The notes beneath the pieces were generated by a model. That model was given only the letters and a program-made list of their open reading frames with translations, made no database searches and was not told the DNA's origin. A DNA stretch of 64,000 nucleotides, taken from JBDTSW01 sp963782605. GTDB taxonomy: Bacteria > Actinomycetota > Thermoleophilia > Solirubrobacterales > 70-9. This document shows positions 8,456 to 16,531 of the stretch, one piece after another. The stretch spans positions 1 through 64,000 of the forward strand of contig CAWAKK010000004.1 in the NCBI GenBank assembly GCA_963782605.1, in the 5' to 3' direction. Made by a program: the position numbers and the translations under genes. How positions within the stretch are numbered: the stretch's first letter is position 1; each line of letters starts with the position of its first letter.

Positions 8456-8554
8456 GGTATGGCGGAAGCGGTCAAGGGTGGCGAAGGGTGGCAGGCATCG
8501 ACGCTTTCGGGCCGGCGCCTATGGTTCGGTGGCCGACCAGAGGATCGGAGCCGA

Positions 8555-8927
8555 ATGATCGAGCGCATCGACGACATGCCCGAGGGAACGATCGGCTTTC
8601 GGGCCGCGGGCCGGGTGACCCGGGGCGAGTACCGCGAGACGCTCGAGCCGGCCATGCGGGCGGCTGCGGAGGCCGGCGAGGTGCGCATGCTCTTCGTGGT
8701 CGCCGCCGAGTTTGAGCGGTTCGAAGCCGGGGCCCTGATGGAGGACACGAAGACCGGGAGTCCAGCTCGGGCTCGGCCACCTCTCGGCATGGAGGCGCAC
8801 GGCGCTCGTCACCGACCTCGAATGGATGCGCAACGCCCTTCATTTCTTCGCCTGGATGGCTCCCGGCGAGGTTCACGTGTTCGGCCTGGACCAGGTCGAT
8901 GCTGCGAAGGAGTGGGTCGCCGGCTAG
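8555..8927 (+). pseudogene. SpoIIAA-like (STAS-related) protein, one frameshift
   Basis: ATG 8555 gives MIERIDDMPEGTIGFRAAGR, then YRETLEPAMRAAAEAGEVRM, LFVVAAEFERFEAGALMEDT, KTG. After one extra base near 8758 the other frame continues VQLGLGHLSAWRRTALVTDL, EWMRNALHFFAWMAPGEVHV, FGLDQVDAAKEWVAG and stop TAG 8925. That is the complete roughly 123-residue SpoIIAA-like (PF11964 type) domain: strand/helix order, W-rich third helix and the final FGL..A..W. Members are small cytosolic or membrane-associated proteins of unclear role. Confidence 0.72.
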
Positions 8928-8975
8928 CGGAGCACCCGCTCAGCTCTGGCCGTGGTGTGACTAGGGTCTAACCCC

Positions 8976-9930
8976 GTGAGCGATCTCGACAAAGCGGTTC
9001 ACGCCGTCGTGAACGAGTGCCTCGGGATCTCTGAGGGCGAGGAGGTCCTCGTGATCTGCAACCCGGCGACGCTTGGGTTCGGCGAGCGGCTTCGCGGCGA
9101 ATCGGGCCGAGCCGGGGCGGATGCCGTCTTGGCCCTTATGGCCGAACGCGGCTCGCACGCCGCCGAGCCGCCGCGACGCGGTGGCCGGGGCGATGGCGGC
9201 GGCGGACGCCGTGCTGGCCCCGACCGTGCAGTCGCTCTCGCACACCGCGGCGCGCCGAGCGGCTTCGGAGAGCGGCACCCGGGTTGCCACCCTTCCCGGC
9301 GTGACTGAGGAGATGCTCGCCCGCGTGATGAGCGCGGACATGGAGGCCCTGCGCCGCAAGGGTCAGGCGATCGCCGACGCGATCAACGCCGGGTCGGAGG
9401 CGCGGATCACCTGTCCGAACGGCTCGGACCTTCGGCTCGGCCTCGACGGACCGCGAGCCATTCCTGATGCCGGGGATCTGCGCGAGCCAGGCGCCTTCGG
9501 GAACCTCCCCTGCGGCGAAGGCTTCGTCTCCCCGGCCGAGGGCACCGCCGAGGGCAGGCTGGTGGTCGATGGGACCATCGCCGAAATCGGGCAGGGTTGC
9601 CGAGCCGACCGCGCTGCGCATCGACGCAGGCCACCTCGTCGACGCCGAGGGTGATGCCGGCGAGCAGCTGCTGGCGCTGCTGCAGCCCCACGGGTCGGGA
9701 CGGGACGAACGTCGCCGAGCTCGGCATCGGCACCAACGAGAAGGCCACCCTGACCGGCAACCTGCTCGAGGACGAGAAGATCCTCGGCACCGCCCACGTC
9801 GCCTTCGGGCGCCAACGCCTCGATGGGGGGAACCGTCCAGGTCCCGGTCCACATCGATTGCGTCGTTCTGCGCCCCGAGGTCTCGATCGACGGCGAGCCG
9901 CTCCTGCGCGACGGCGAGCTCTTGGTCTGA
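8976..9930 (+). pseudogene. M29-type aminopeptidase (AmpS-like), frameshifted
   Basis: GTG 8976 starts MSDLDKAVHAVVNECLGISE; later segments in other frames are DAVLAPTVQSLSHTAARRAA, GTRVATLPGVTEEMLARVMS, ITCPNGSDLRLGLDGP, GNLPCGEGFVSPAEGTAEGR, GTNVAELGIGTNEKATLTGN, then GANASMGGTVQVPVHIDCVV ending DGELLV at TGA 9928. The GE-G-F-P-E-G, N.AE.GIGTN and H.A.G.N.S.GG blocks are the metal-ligand regions of clan M29 leucyl-aminopeptidase/AmpS enzymes. Indels are needed near 9165, 9595, 9700 and 9810; the last is 'ttcgggcgcc', one G too many. About 318 residues are expected after repair, somewhat shorter than classic M29. Confidence 0.75.
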
Positions 9931-9939
9931 GATCCGCCT

Positions 9940-10802
9940 GTGCTTCTGGGCGTCCCGAACTTCTCCGAGGGCCGTGACGAGGGCGCGCGTCGAGTTGATC
10001 ACCGCGCAGTTCTCGCGCGGCGCCGAACTCCTCGACCGCCACTCGGACGGCACCCACAACCGCACCGTCCTCAACCTCACAGCGACGCCGAAGGCTGCTC
10101 GGCGAGGCGCTGGTCCGCGGCGCGGGCGCCTGCTCGGTGATGATCGACATGCGACGTCATGAGGGTGCGCATCCGTGCATTGGCGCCCTGGATGTCTGCC
10201 CGCTGGTCTACACAAGTGGGGTCGAGCAGGAGGAGGCGCGGCGAACCGCGCTCGACGTGGCGCGGGGGATCGGATCTGAGGGCATCCCCGTCTTCCTCTA
10301 CGGCGAGCTTGCGACCGCCGACGAGCGTCGCGAGCGCGCATACTTCCGCAGCGGCGGTCTTGCCGCGTTGGGCGGGCGCATGGCCTCGGGGGACCTCGCC
10401 CCCGACTACGGGCCGACTGAGCCGCACGCTTCAGCCGGGGCGACCCTCGTGACCGCCCGCCCGCCGCTCGCGGCCTTCAACGTCGTGCTCGTGGACGCCG
10501 ACCCCCAGGCGGCAGGCGCGATCGCGGCGGTCTGCGCGAGTCGGGCGGCGGGCTGCCAGGGGTTCGGGCGATCGCGGTCGACCTGGGCGCGGCGGGCATG
10601 CAGATCTCCACCAACGTCCACGATCCGATTGCGCTGCCGCTTGGCGGATGTGGTCGGCCGAATTCGCGAGCTGGGTGGTGTCCCCGCTCACGGCGAGGTC
10701 GTTGGCCTGCTACCAGAGGCAGCTCTGGCCGGCTTTCCTGAGGACGTCTCGCTGCCCGGGTTCGACCGCGAGCGCCGTGTCATCGAGCGACTTGGCCGCT
10801 AG
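9940..10802 (+). pseudogene. Glutamate formiminotransferase, frameshifted
   Basis: GTG 9940 gives MLLGVPNFSEGRD, the hallmark of the formiminotransferase N-terminal subdomain (VPNFSEGRD). It continues ELLDRHSDGTHNRTVLNL, LLGEALVRGAGACSVMIDMR, RHEGAHPCIGALDVCPLVY, VFLYGELATADERRERAYFR, a linker, AAFNVVLVDADPQAAGAIA, LRESGGGLPGVRAIAVDLGA, AGMQISTNVHDPIALPL and ADVVGRIRELGGVPAHGEVV. H-P.-GA-D and the RRHEGAHP catalytic region are present. Indels are needed near 9980, 10093, 10530 and 10640. It transfers formimino or formyl groups between folate and glutamate in histidine degradation; no hut genes are near. Confidence 0.8.
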
Positions 10803-10846
10803 CGCCTCCGCCTCCCAGCTGCTCATCCCTCGCACTCCCTGGCGAC

Positions 10847-11218
10847 CTAGAAGTCGGGGATCGCCACGTCGCCGCTGCAGGTGCCCGAGTTGATCCTCTT
10901 CGAGTACAGCTTCCCGCGCAGCAGACCGCCCACGTCATCGTCCTGGACGATCAGTGCGAAGGCACCACGATCGCTCGATTTGTCCGTGTCCACGGTGACC
11001 CAGCTGCCGTTCTTCTGCTGGAGCTGCACGTCGACCTTCCGATCCGGTCGGCAGGCGCCCTTGTCCGTGTCCACGACGCCCGCAAAGAGGTACTCGGCCT
11101 CTCCTTGCTCGGCAACCACAAACAGGAGCTCGCTCTCGAAGTTCTCCCCGGCACCGGCGACGCCCGGCACCACAAACGCTGTGGCGGTCGCGAGTGCCAG
11201 GACTGCAAGCATTTTCAT
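10847..11218 (-). CDS. Secreted small hypothetical protein
   Basis: 123 aa from ATG 11218, preferred over ATG 11233 because GGGGAGAG lies 6-8 nt upstream and a compact signal peptide results: MKMLAVLALATATAFVVPGV, AGA^GE. The mature part is about 100 residues, beta-rich, with two or three cysteines (GACRPD, SGTCSGD) that could form a disulfide. Its repeated D-T-D-K pattern (VVDTDKGAC, TVDTDKSSD) suggests an immunoglobulin- or calcium-binding-like fold, but I do not recognise a family. It is encoded opposite to its neighbours. Confidence 0.72.
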   Translation of the reverse strand: MKMLAVLALATATAFVVPGVAGAGENFESELLFVVAEQGEAEYLFAGVVDTDKGACRPDRKVDVQLQQKNGSWVTVDTDKSSDRGAFALIVQDDDVGGLLRGKLYSKRINSGTCSGDVAIPDF

Positions 11219-11331
11219 CTGCGCTCTCCCCATCGGTTCCAGCTGGACATCGGGTGTCTAATCGGACGACCGCACGGCGTCCTTGAGTGACGAGGGGCAG
11301 GATCGCGCTCGCTCCCGGTAAGTTCCAGGCA

Positions 11332-11709
11332 ATGGCTCAGACGCGAAAGAAGCGTCGCCGCAAGCACCGCGGCACCCAGGGCGGAAGCGTCGATCGTCGC
11401 GGCCGCACGTCGCGCCCGCGCAACCGCCAGGAGGCACGCGCTCGCGCCCGCCGCCAGATGACCGACCGCCGGGACATTCCGCCGACGTGGCGTTCCTCTA
11501 TCAATCGAGCGCTGATCGCCGCGGGCGTGTTCTTGGTGTTGCTGATTCTCCTCTTCGACCAGCCCGTGGTCGGCTCGATCGCCCTCTCGGCGCTGATGCT
11601 GGTCCTCTACATCCCGATGGGCTACACGATCGATCGGTTCTTCTACAACCGTCGCCAGGCCTCCAAGCGCAAGGCCGCGACCGCGGCGAAGCAAACGCCC
11701 CGGGGCTAG
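11332..11709 (+). CDS. Small basic membrane protein
   Basis: 125 aa from ATG 11332; the upstream in-frame start at 11287 gives a non-conserved-looking extension. The N-terminal 45 residues are strongly basic (MAQTRKKRRRKHRGTQGGSV, then R-rich). Two transmembrane helices follow at about 60-80 and 85-105 (RALIAAGVFLVLLILLF, GSIALSALMLVLYIPMGYTI), then a short basic tail ending KQTPRG. The layout (positive N-terminus, helical hairpin) predicts an inner-membrane protein whose cytosolic tail could bind nucleic acid or acidic lipids. It precedes the metallo-hydrolase and hisS; function unknown. Confidence 0.75.
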   Translation: MAQTRKKRRRKHRGTQGGSVDRRGRTSRPRNRQEARARARRQMTDRRDIPPTWRSSINRALIAAGVFLVLLILLFDQPVVGSIALSALMLVLYIPMGYTIDRFFYNRRQASKRKAATAAKQTPRG

Positions 11710-11742
11710 GCGAGCCTCCGACCGGCCTCTACCCTGAGGCGC

Positions 11743-12381
11743 ATGGACGTCCGCTCGTTCACAGTCGGGCCCGTGGCCGAGAACTGCTTCGTGTTTCGGC
11801 GCGACGGGGCCGACCGCGGCCTCATCGTCGATCCGGGCGAGGAGGCGGACCGCATTCTCGGGGCTGTCGACGAGCTGGGCATCGGCATCGACGCGATCCT
11901 CCTCACCCACACGCACTTCGACCACGTCGGCGCCGTGGCGCCGGTGGCGCGCGCTACCGGCGCGCCCGTCCACTGCCCCGAGCTCGAGGTGCCCGTGCTG
12001 GCCGACATCATGTCGTTCGTTCCCTGGCCCGGCTTCGGGCCGTACGAGAGCTGGGACGCGGAGGAGATCGTGAAGGGGGGCGAACGGCTGGAGCTGGCCG
12101 GGCTGGAGATCGATGTGTTGTTCGTGCCTGGGCACAGCCCCGGCCACGTTGCCTACTCGATCCCGGACGAGCAGGCCCTGTTCTCGGGCGATGTCCTCTT
12201 CCAGGGATCCGTCGGTCGAACCGATCTGCCGGGGGGCGACTGGCCCACTCTGCTCGAGAGCATTCGCTCGCTGGTGGAGGGACTTCCCGGAGAGACCCAG
12301 GTCTACCCCGGACACATGGGCAACACCACCCTGGGCGCCGAGCGGTCATCGAACCCCTTCTTGGCCGAGCTCGCGCGGTAG
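11743..12381 (+). CDS. MBL-fold hydrolase, glyoxalase II-like
   Basis: 212 aa metallo-beta-lactamase fold. The zinc motif THTHFDHVG (HxHxDH) is at about 53-61, followed by the downstream PGHSPGH histidine (about 127-133), the SGDVLFQGSVGR aspartate (about 147-158) and the final YPGHMGNTT histidine (about 190-198). That spacing is typical of hydroxyacylglutathione-hydrolase-like enzymes, which hydrolyse thioesters. It lies 30 nt upstream of hisS; the same pairing (glyoxalase-II-like next to hisS) is known in Mycobacterium. The actual substrate in a glutathione-free actinobacterium is uncertain. Confidence 0.9.
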   Translation: MDVRSFTVGPVAENCFVFRRDGADRGLIVDPGEEADRILGAVDELGIGIDAILLTHTHFDHVGAVAPVARATGAPVHCPELEVPVLADIMSFVPWPGFGPYESWDAEEIVKGGERLELAGLEIDVLFVPGHSPGHVAYSIPDEQALFSGDVLFQGSVGRTDLPGGDWPTLLESIRSLVEGLPGETQVYPGHMGNTTLGAERSSNPFLAELAR

Positions 12382-12411
12382 CGCCCGCCTCCCGCGCGTT
12401 AGATTCGCTGA

Positions 12412-13641
12412 ATGGCCGAGCGCTTTCAGGCTCCACGCGGGACCTTCGACGTCCTCCCTGAGGACATGAGCATGCGCGGACGTCTCTTCGTGGCCGCAGC
12501 CGAGGCGTTCGAGCGCGCGGGGTACGGGCGCATCGAGACACCCGTATTCGAAGACACCGAGCTCTTCGCCCGTGGCGTGGGCGGCTCGACGGACATCGTC
12601 CGCAAGGAGATGTTCACGTTCTCGGATCAGGGCGATCGCAGCCTCACCCTGCGCCCCGAGGCGACGGCCCCCATCTGTCGCGCCTACCTCGAGCGCGGCA
12701 TGCACAAGCTGGCGCAGCCGGTGAAGCTCTGGTGCTGGGGTCCGTTCTTCCGGCACGAGCGCCCGCAGGCGGGCCGCCACCGGCAGTTCCACCAGCTCGA
12801 TGCCGAGGTGATCGGGTCGGAGTCACCGCTCGCCGATGCCGAGGTGATCGTGCTGCTCCACGACCTTCTGCACAGCCTGCCAGTTCCCGGCCTCAGCCTG
12901 CGAATCGGAAGCCTCGGCTCCCTCGACGGCCGCGCGGCCTACCGAGCGGAGCTCCAGGAGTACCTGCGCTCGCACGAGGCGGACCTCGCAGCCGACGTGC
13001 GCGAGCGCATCGACGAGAATCCCCTGCGCGCCTTCGACGCCAAGGACGAGGCGACCAAGGCCGCGATGGCGGACGCGCCGCGGATGCTCGATCGCTTGGA
13101 GGGCGAGGACGCAGAGCACTTCGCCGAGGTCCGTGCACTGCTCGACCACGCGGGCATCCACTACGAGCTCGACGGCACCCTCGTTCGCGGCCTCGACTAC
13201 TACACCCGAACCGTCTTCTCGTTCGAGTCGGAAGGGCTCGGCGCCCAGTCAGAGGTGGCGGGCGGCGGCCGTTACGACGGCTTGATGGAGCTTCTCGGCG
13301 GGCCGCCCACCCCCGCGGTTGGCTGGGCGTGCGGGATCGAGCGGGTCCTGCTCACGCTTGACGAGCACGGCGGCGCGCCTCCGGTGCAGGTCTTCGTCGC
13401 CGCCGCCGACGGCCGTCGCGAGACCGCGCTCGGCCTCGTCCTCGAGCTTCGGCGAGCCGGCATCTCGGCCGACCTCGACCTCGCCGGCCGCAGCGCAAAG
13501 GGCCAGATGAAGCAGGCCGACCGCTCCGGCGCCGACGTGACCGTGATCCTCGACGAGGACGGCAGCGCGCTCGCCCGCGACATGGATACGGGCGAGCAGC
13601 GGCCGGTGGAGCTGACCCAGCTCGTCGAGGAGCTCTCGTGA
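12412..13641 (+). CDS. hisS: Histidyl-tRNA synthetase
   Basis: 409 aa class II synthetase that charges tRNA-His. Motif 1 region is QAPRGTFDVLPEDMSMRGRL; motif 2 is FRHERPQAGRHRQFHQLDAE (about 119-138); the HisRS-specific LVRGLDYYTRTVFSFE lies near 258-273; motif 3 is GGGRYDGL..AVGWACGIER (about 284-307). A C-terminal Rossmann-like anticodon-binding domain follows (about 325-409). Length is normal. Its stop overlaps the aspS GTG start (GTGA), so hisS-aspS are translationally coupled. Confidence 0.97.
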   Translation: MAERFQAPRGTFDVLPEDMSMRGRLFVAAAEAFERAGYGRIETPVFEDTELFARGVGGSTDIVRKEMFTFSDQGDRSLTLRPEATAPICRAYLERGMHKLAQPVKLWCWGPFFRHERPQAGRHRQFHQLDAEVIGSESPLADAEVIVLLHDLLHSLPVPGLSLRIGSLGSLDGRAAYRAELQEYLRSHEADLAADVRERIDENPLRAFDAKDEATKAAMADAPRMLDRLEGEDAEHFAEVRALLDHAGIHYELDGTLVRGLDYYTRTVFSFESEGLGAQSEVAGGGRYDGLMELLGGPPTPAVGWACGIERVLLTLDEHGGAPPVQVFVAAADGRRETALGLVLELRRAGISADLDLAGRSAKGQMKQADRSGADVTVILDEDGSALARDMDTGEQRPVELTQLVEELS

Positions 13642-15428
13642 GCGACGCTCCGGCGCTCCGTGCGAACACCTATCGCGACGCATGGTGTGGCCAGGTGCTG
13701 GGCGACCGCGTGGGGCAGATCGCTCGCGTCGCCGGGTGGGTGCATCGCCGCCGCGACCACGGCGGCCTGATCTTCATCGATCTGCGCGATCGAACGGGTC
13801 TTGTCCAGCTCGTGTTCAACCCCGACGCCGCCGGGGCCGCGCAGGAGCTGGGCCATCGCCTGCGGGCAGAGGACGTGATCAGCGCCGCCGGCGAGGTCGT
13901 CCGCCGCTCGCCCGAGACGATCAACTCCGAGCTCCCCACCGGCGAGTTCGAGGTGCGCATCGCAGAGGCGGAGTTGCTCTCCCACGCCGAGACGCCGCCG
14001 TTTGAGATCGAGGGGTACTCGGGCGAGGTGGGGGAGGAGCTGCGGCTTCGCTACCGCTACCTCGACCTGCGCCGCGAGCGCATGCGCGACGCGCTCGTGC
14101 TGCGCCACCAGGTGACTCGCGAGATCCGCTCCTTCCTCGACGGCGAGGGCTTCCTCGACATCGAGACGCCCGTGCTGACCCGCTCGACTCCCGAGGGCGC
14201 TCGCGACTTCCTCGTCCCAAGCCGCCAGCAGCAGGGGTCCTTCTACGCGCTCCCGCAGTCGCCGCAGCTCTTCAAGCAGCTCCTCATGATCGGCGGCTTC
14301 GAGCGCTACTACCAGATCGCCCGCTGCTTTCGCGACGAGGATCTGCGCGCCGACCGCCAACTCGACTTCACCCAGCTTGACGTGGAGATGGCGTTCGTCG
14401 GCGTCGACGACGTGCTCGACCTGAACGAGCGGCTCCTGGCGCGGCTACTGGCAATGATCGGCGTCGAGCTCGAGTTGCCGCTGCGCCGGATCCGCTACGA
14501 CGAGGCGATCGCCCGCTTCGGCTCCGATAAGCCCGACCTGCGCTACGGGCTCGAGCTGGTCGACCTATCCGAGCACCTGCGGGAGACCGAGTTCAACGCC
14601 TTCCGCGGGGTCCTCGACTCGGGTGGGGCCGTGAAGGGACTGAACGTCGGCGCCCGTGAGCAGTCCCGGGCACAGCTCGACGGGCTCGTCGACGAGGCCA
14701 AGGAGCTCGGCGCCAAGGGGCTCGTGTGGGCGGTCTTAGAGGGCGAGGGCTGGCGCTCGCCGGTCGCCAAGTTCCTCGGCGTGGACGAGATGGCTGCGAT
14801 GAACGCGGCGCTCGATGCCTCGGAGGGCGACCTGCTGCTGCTGGCTGCGGACGAGGCGCCGGCGGCGGCCGCGATTCTGGGTGGCATGCGGGTTCGCCTG
14901 GCCGATCGCTTCGGCCTGGTCCCCGACGGGGCGAACGAGCTCGCCTGGATCGTCGACTGGCCACTCTTCGAGTGGGATGAGGGCGACGGTCGCTGGGAGG
15001 CCCTCCATCACCCGTTCACCTCGCCTGCGGGCGAGCTCGATGTGTCCGACCCAGGGTCGGCACGGGCGCTCGCCTATGACGTCGTCTGGAACGGGGTCGA
15101 GCTGGGGGGCGGGTCGATCAGGATCTCGACGCCCGAGACTCAGAGCGCCGCTTTTCAGGTCCTGGGCATCTCGGCGGAGGAGGCCGAGGCTCGCTTTGGG
15201 TTCCTGCTGGAGGCGTTGCGCTTCGGCGCCCCACCGCACGGAGGCATCGCCTACGGGCTCGATCGCATCGTCGCGGTCATGCACGGCGCTGCCTCGATTC
15301 GCGACGTGATCGCCTTCCCAAAGGCGGCGTCCGGCGGCGACCCGCTCACGGGCGCGCCTGCGGCGGTGGACGATGCACAGCTGCGCGAGCTCGGCATCGC
15401 CACGCGCTCGAAGCCTCCCGACGGCTGA
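13638..15428 (+). CDS. aspS: Aspartyl-tRNA synthetase (bacterial type)
   Basis: 596 aa. An N-terminal OB-fold anticodon-binding domain (about 15-110, VGQIARVAGWVHRRRDHGGL) is followed by the class II catalytic core with motif 1 near 145-180 (FLDIETPVLTRSTPEGARDF), motif 2 at FRDEDLRADRQLDFTQLDVE (about 232-251), the bacterial GAD insertion (about 300-420) and motif 3 near 545-570 (GIAYGLDRIVAVM). Size with GAD domain identifies the bacterial type. Whether it also charges tRNA-Asn depends on a gatCAB complex not seen here. It overlaps hisS by 4 nt. Confidence 0.97.
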   Translation: MSDAPALRANTYRDAWCGQVLGDRVGQIARVAGWVHRRRDHGGLIFIDLRDRTGLVQLVFNPDAAGAAQELGHRLRAEDVISAAGEVVRRSPETINSELPTGEFEVRIAEAELLSHAETPPFEIEGYSGEVGEELRLRYRYLDLRRERMRDALVLRHQVTREIRSFLDGEGFLDIETPVLTRSTPEGARDFLVPSRQQQGSFYALPQSPQLFKQLLMIGGFERYYQIARCFRDEDLRADRQLDFTQLDVEMAFVGVDDVLDLNERLLARLLAMIGVELELPLRRIRYDEAIARFGSDKPDLRYGLELVDLSEHLRETEFNAFRGVLDSGGAVKGLNVGAREQSRAQLDGLVDEAKELGAKGLVWAVLEGEGWRSPVAKFLGVDEMAAMNAALDASEGDLLLLAADEAPAAAAILGGMRVRLADRFGLVPDGANELAWIVDWPLFEWDEGDGRWEALHHPFTSPAGELDVSDPGSARALAYDVVWNGVELGGGSIRISTPETQSAAFQVLGISAEEAEARFGFLLEALRFGAPPHGGIAYGLDRIVAVMHGAASIRDVIAFPKAASGGDPLTGAPAAVDDAQLRELGIATRSKPPDG

Positions 15429-15605
15429 CGCGCCCAACCGAGCCCGGCGCTGGTTTTGGTCGACGCCGCCCGTGTCGTGGCGAGTGTCCTGCCGCGCTCC
15501 GAGCGGTCCTTCGGCAACGAGCCGACTTAAGCCAAGCCGCCTACCGGTCGAAAAATGGGTGACTGGTATGGTGCGCCTTGGCTCGAGTCTGTTCGTTCGC
15601 CGCTC

Positions 15606-15627
15606 CAATTGTGAGCCAACACAATTG
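15606..15627. promoter_or_regulatory. Perfect AT-rich palindrome resembling a LacI-family operator
   Basis: CAATTGTG (15606-15613), 6-nt spacer AGCCAA, CACAATTG (15620-15627). The inner 20 nt, AATTGTGAGCCAACACAATT, match the symmetric lac operator at 17 of 20 positions. It stands out in GC-rich DNA and lies 147 nt upstream of the thioredoxin-fold membrane protein, within the 345-nt gap 15429-15773. No other gene is visible in that gap. The binding factor is unknown; LacI-type or CRP-type (TTGTG-N6-CACAA) are both possible. Confidence 0.5.
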
Positions 15628-15773
15628 CCTTGGGAGTCGCTTTCCGTGCGGTCCCTGGTGGTCCGCTCGGTAGACACCCACCTGTTTTCTCAGGTTCTCA
15701 GGCCGAGCGGTACCGGCAGACTGGGGCCTCTTTTCTTGCCCTATCCGGCGTTCGTCGAGGCTCGAGCGAGGGC

Positions 15774-16442
15774 ATGAGAAACGCCATCAACAACAACCCG
15801 CTCGTGCAGATCGGGCTGATCGCGGGCCTCGGGCTGCTGGTCGCGTACATGCTGGTCACCCGGCTCGGCAGCGGTAGCGAGGCGACCGAGACGGAGCCGA
15901 CGACGCTCCCGGCCACCGAGGCCGCAGCGGCCGACGGGACCGCCCCTCCAGCGGAGACCGCTCCTGCTCCCGGCGCCGAGACCACCGAATCGGTGCCGGG
16001 CACGGTGCCCGCTGAGCCCGAGGGCGAGGTGGCCATCGCGCCTGAGCGCGAGGTGGCGCCGACCAGCGCCTTCGAAGCCGGGCCCGGTCTGCCGGCACCG
16101 GTGGTGAACGCCTACGACGGCGGCCAGACGGTCGTCCTGCTGATCACCCGCGTCGGCGGCATCGACGACAGCAAGCTGGCGGCGCAAGTGGATCGCCTGC
16201 CCGGCAACGGTGTCTCGCTCTTCCAGGCGAAGGCTCGCAACGTCGCGCGGTACTCCCGGATCGTGCAGGGCGTCGATATCGACCGTGCGCCGGCCCTGGT
16301 GGTCCTGGCGCCAAAGGGCGTCACCGGGGACACGGCGCCCGTGGCCAGCGTCTCCTACGGGTTCCGCGGCTACGAGAGCGTGCTGCAGGCGGTAAACGAC
16401 GCCGGCTACGAGGGCGGCAAGCGCGAGTACTACCCGGAGTAG
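15774..16442 (+). CDS. Membrane-anchored thioredoxin-fold protein
   Basis: 222 aa from ATG 15774; the open frame begins earlier, at 15630, but that stretch looks non-coding. A single N-terminal transmembrane anchor (about 9-26, VQIGLIAGLGLLVAYMLVTR) is followed by a Thr/Ala/Pro/Glu-rich linker (about 30-105) and a C-terminal domain (about 115-222) with alternating strands and helices: TVVLLITRVGG, YSRIVQGVDIDRAPALVVLA, VSYGFRGYESVLQAVNDAGY. This resembles a thioredoxin-like fold (cis-Pro-like APAL) without a CxxC, so it is not an active oxidoreductase. An extracytoplasmic domain on a flexible stalk is inferred. Confidence 0.75.
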   Translation: MRNAINNNPLVQIGLIAGLGLLVAYMLVTRLGSGSEATETEPTTLPATEAAAADGTAPPAETAPAPGAETTESVPGTVPAEPEGEVAIAPEREVAPTSAFEAGPGLPAPVVNAYDGGQTVVLLITRVGGIDDSKLAAQVDRLPGNGVSLFQAKARNVARYSRIVQGVDIDRAPALVVLAPKGVTGDTAPVASVSYGFRGYESVLQAVNDAGYEGGKREYYPE

Positions 16443-16531
16443 GGAGCCTGACGCGCCCGGGCGGTGGACTTGTGCGGCTGTTCGCGCAAATCCACTCCTC
16501 TCCGGTGCTCGCGAGCGCTAGCCTCGGCGGC

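Noticed and set aside
7637..8971. 444-aa plus-strand frame across the TauE/SafE gene
   Set aside because: Its first 300 codons are antisense to TauE/SafE; only the part from ATG 8555 (SpoIIAA-like) is real.
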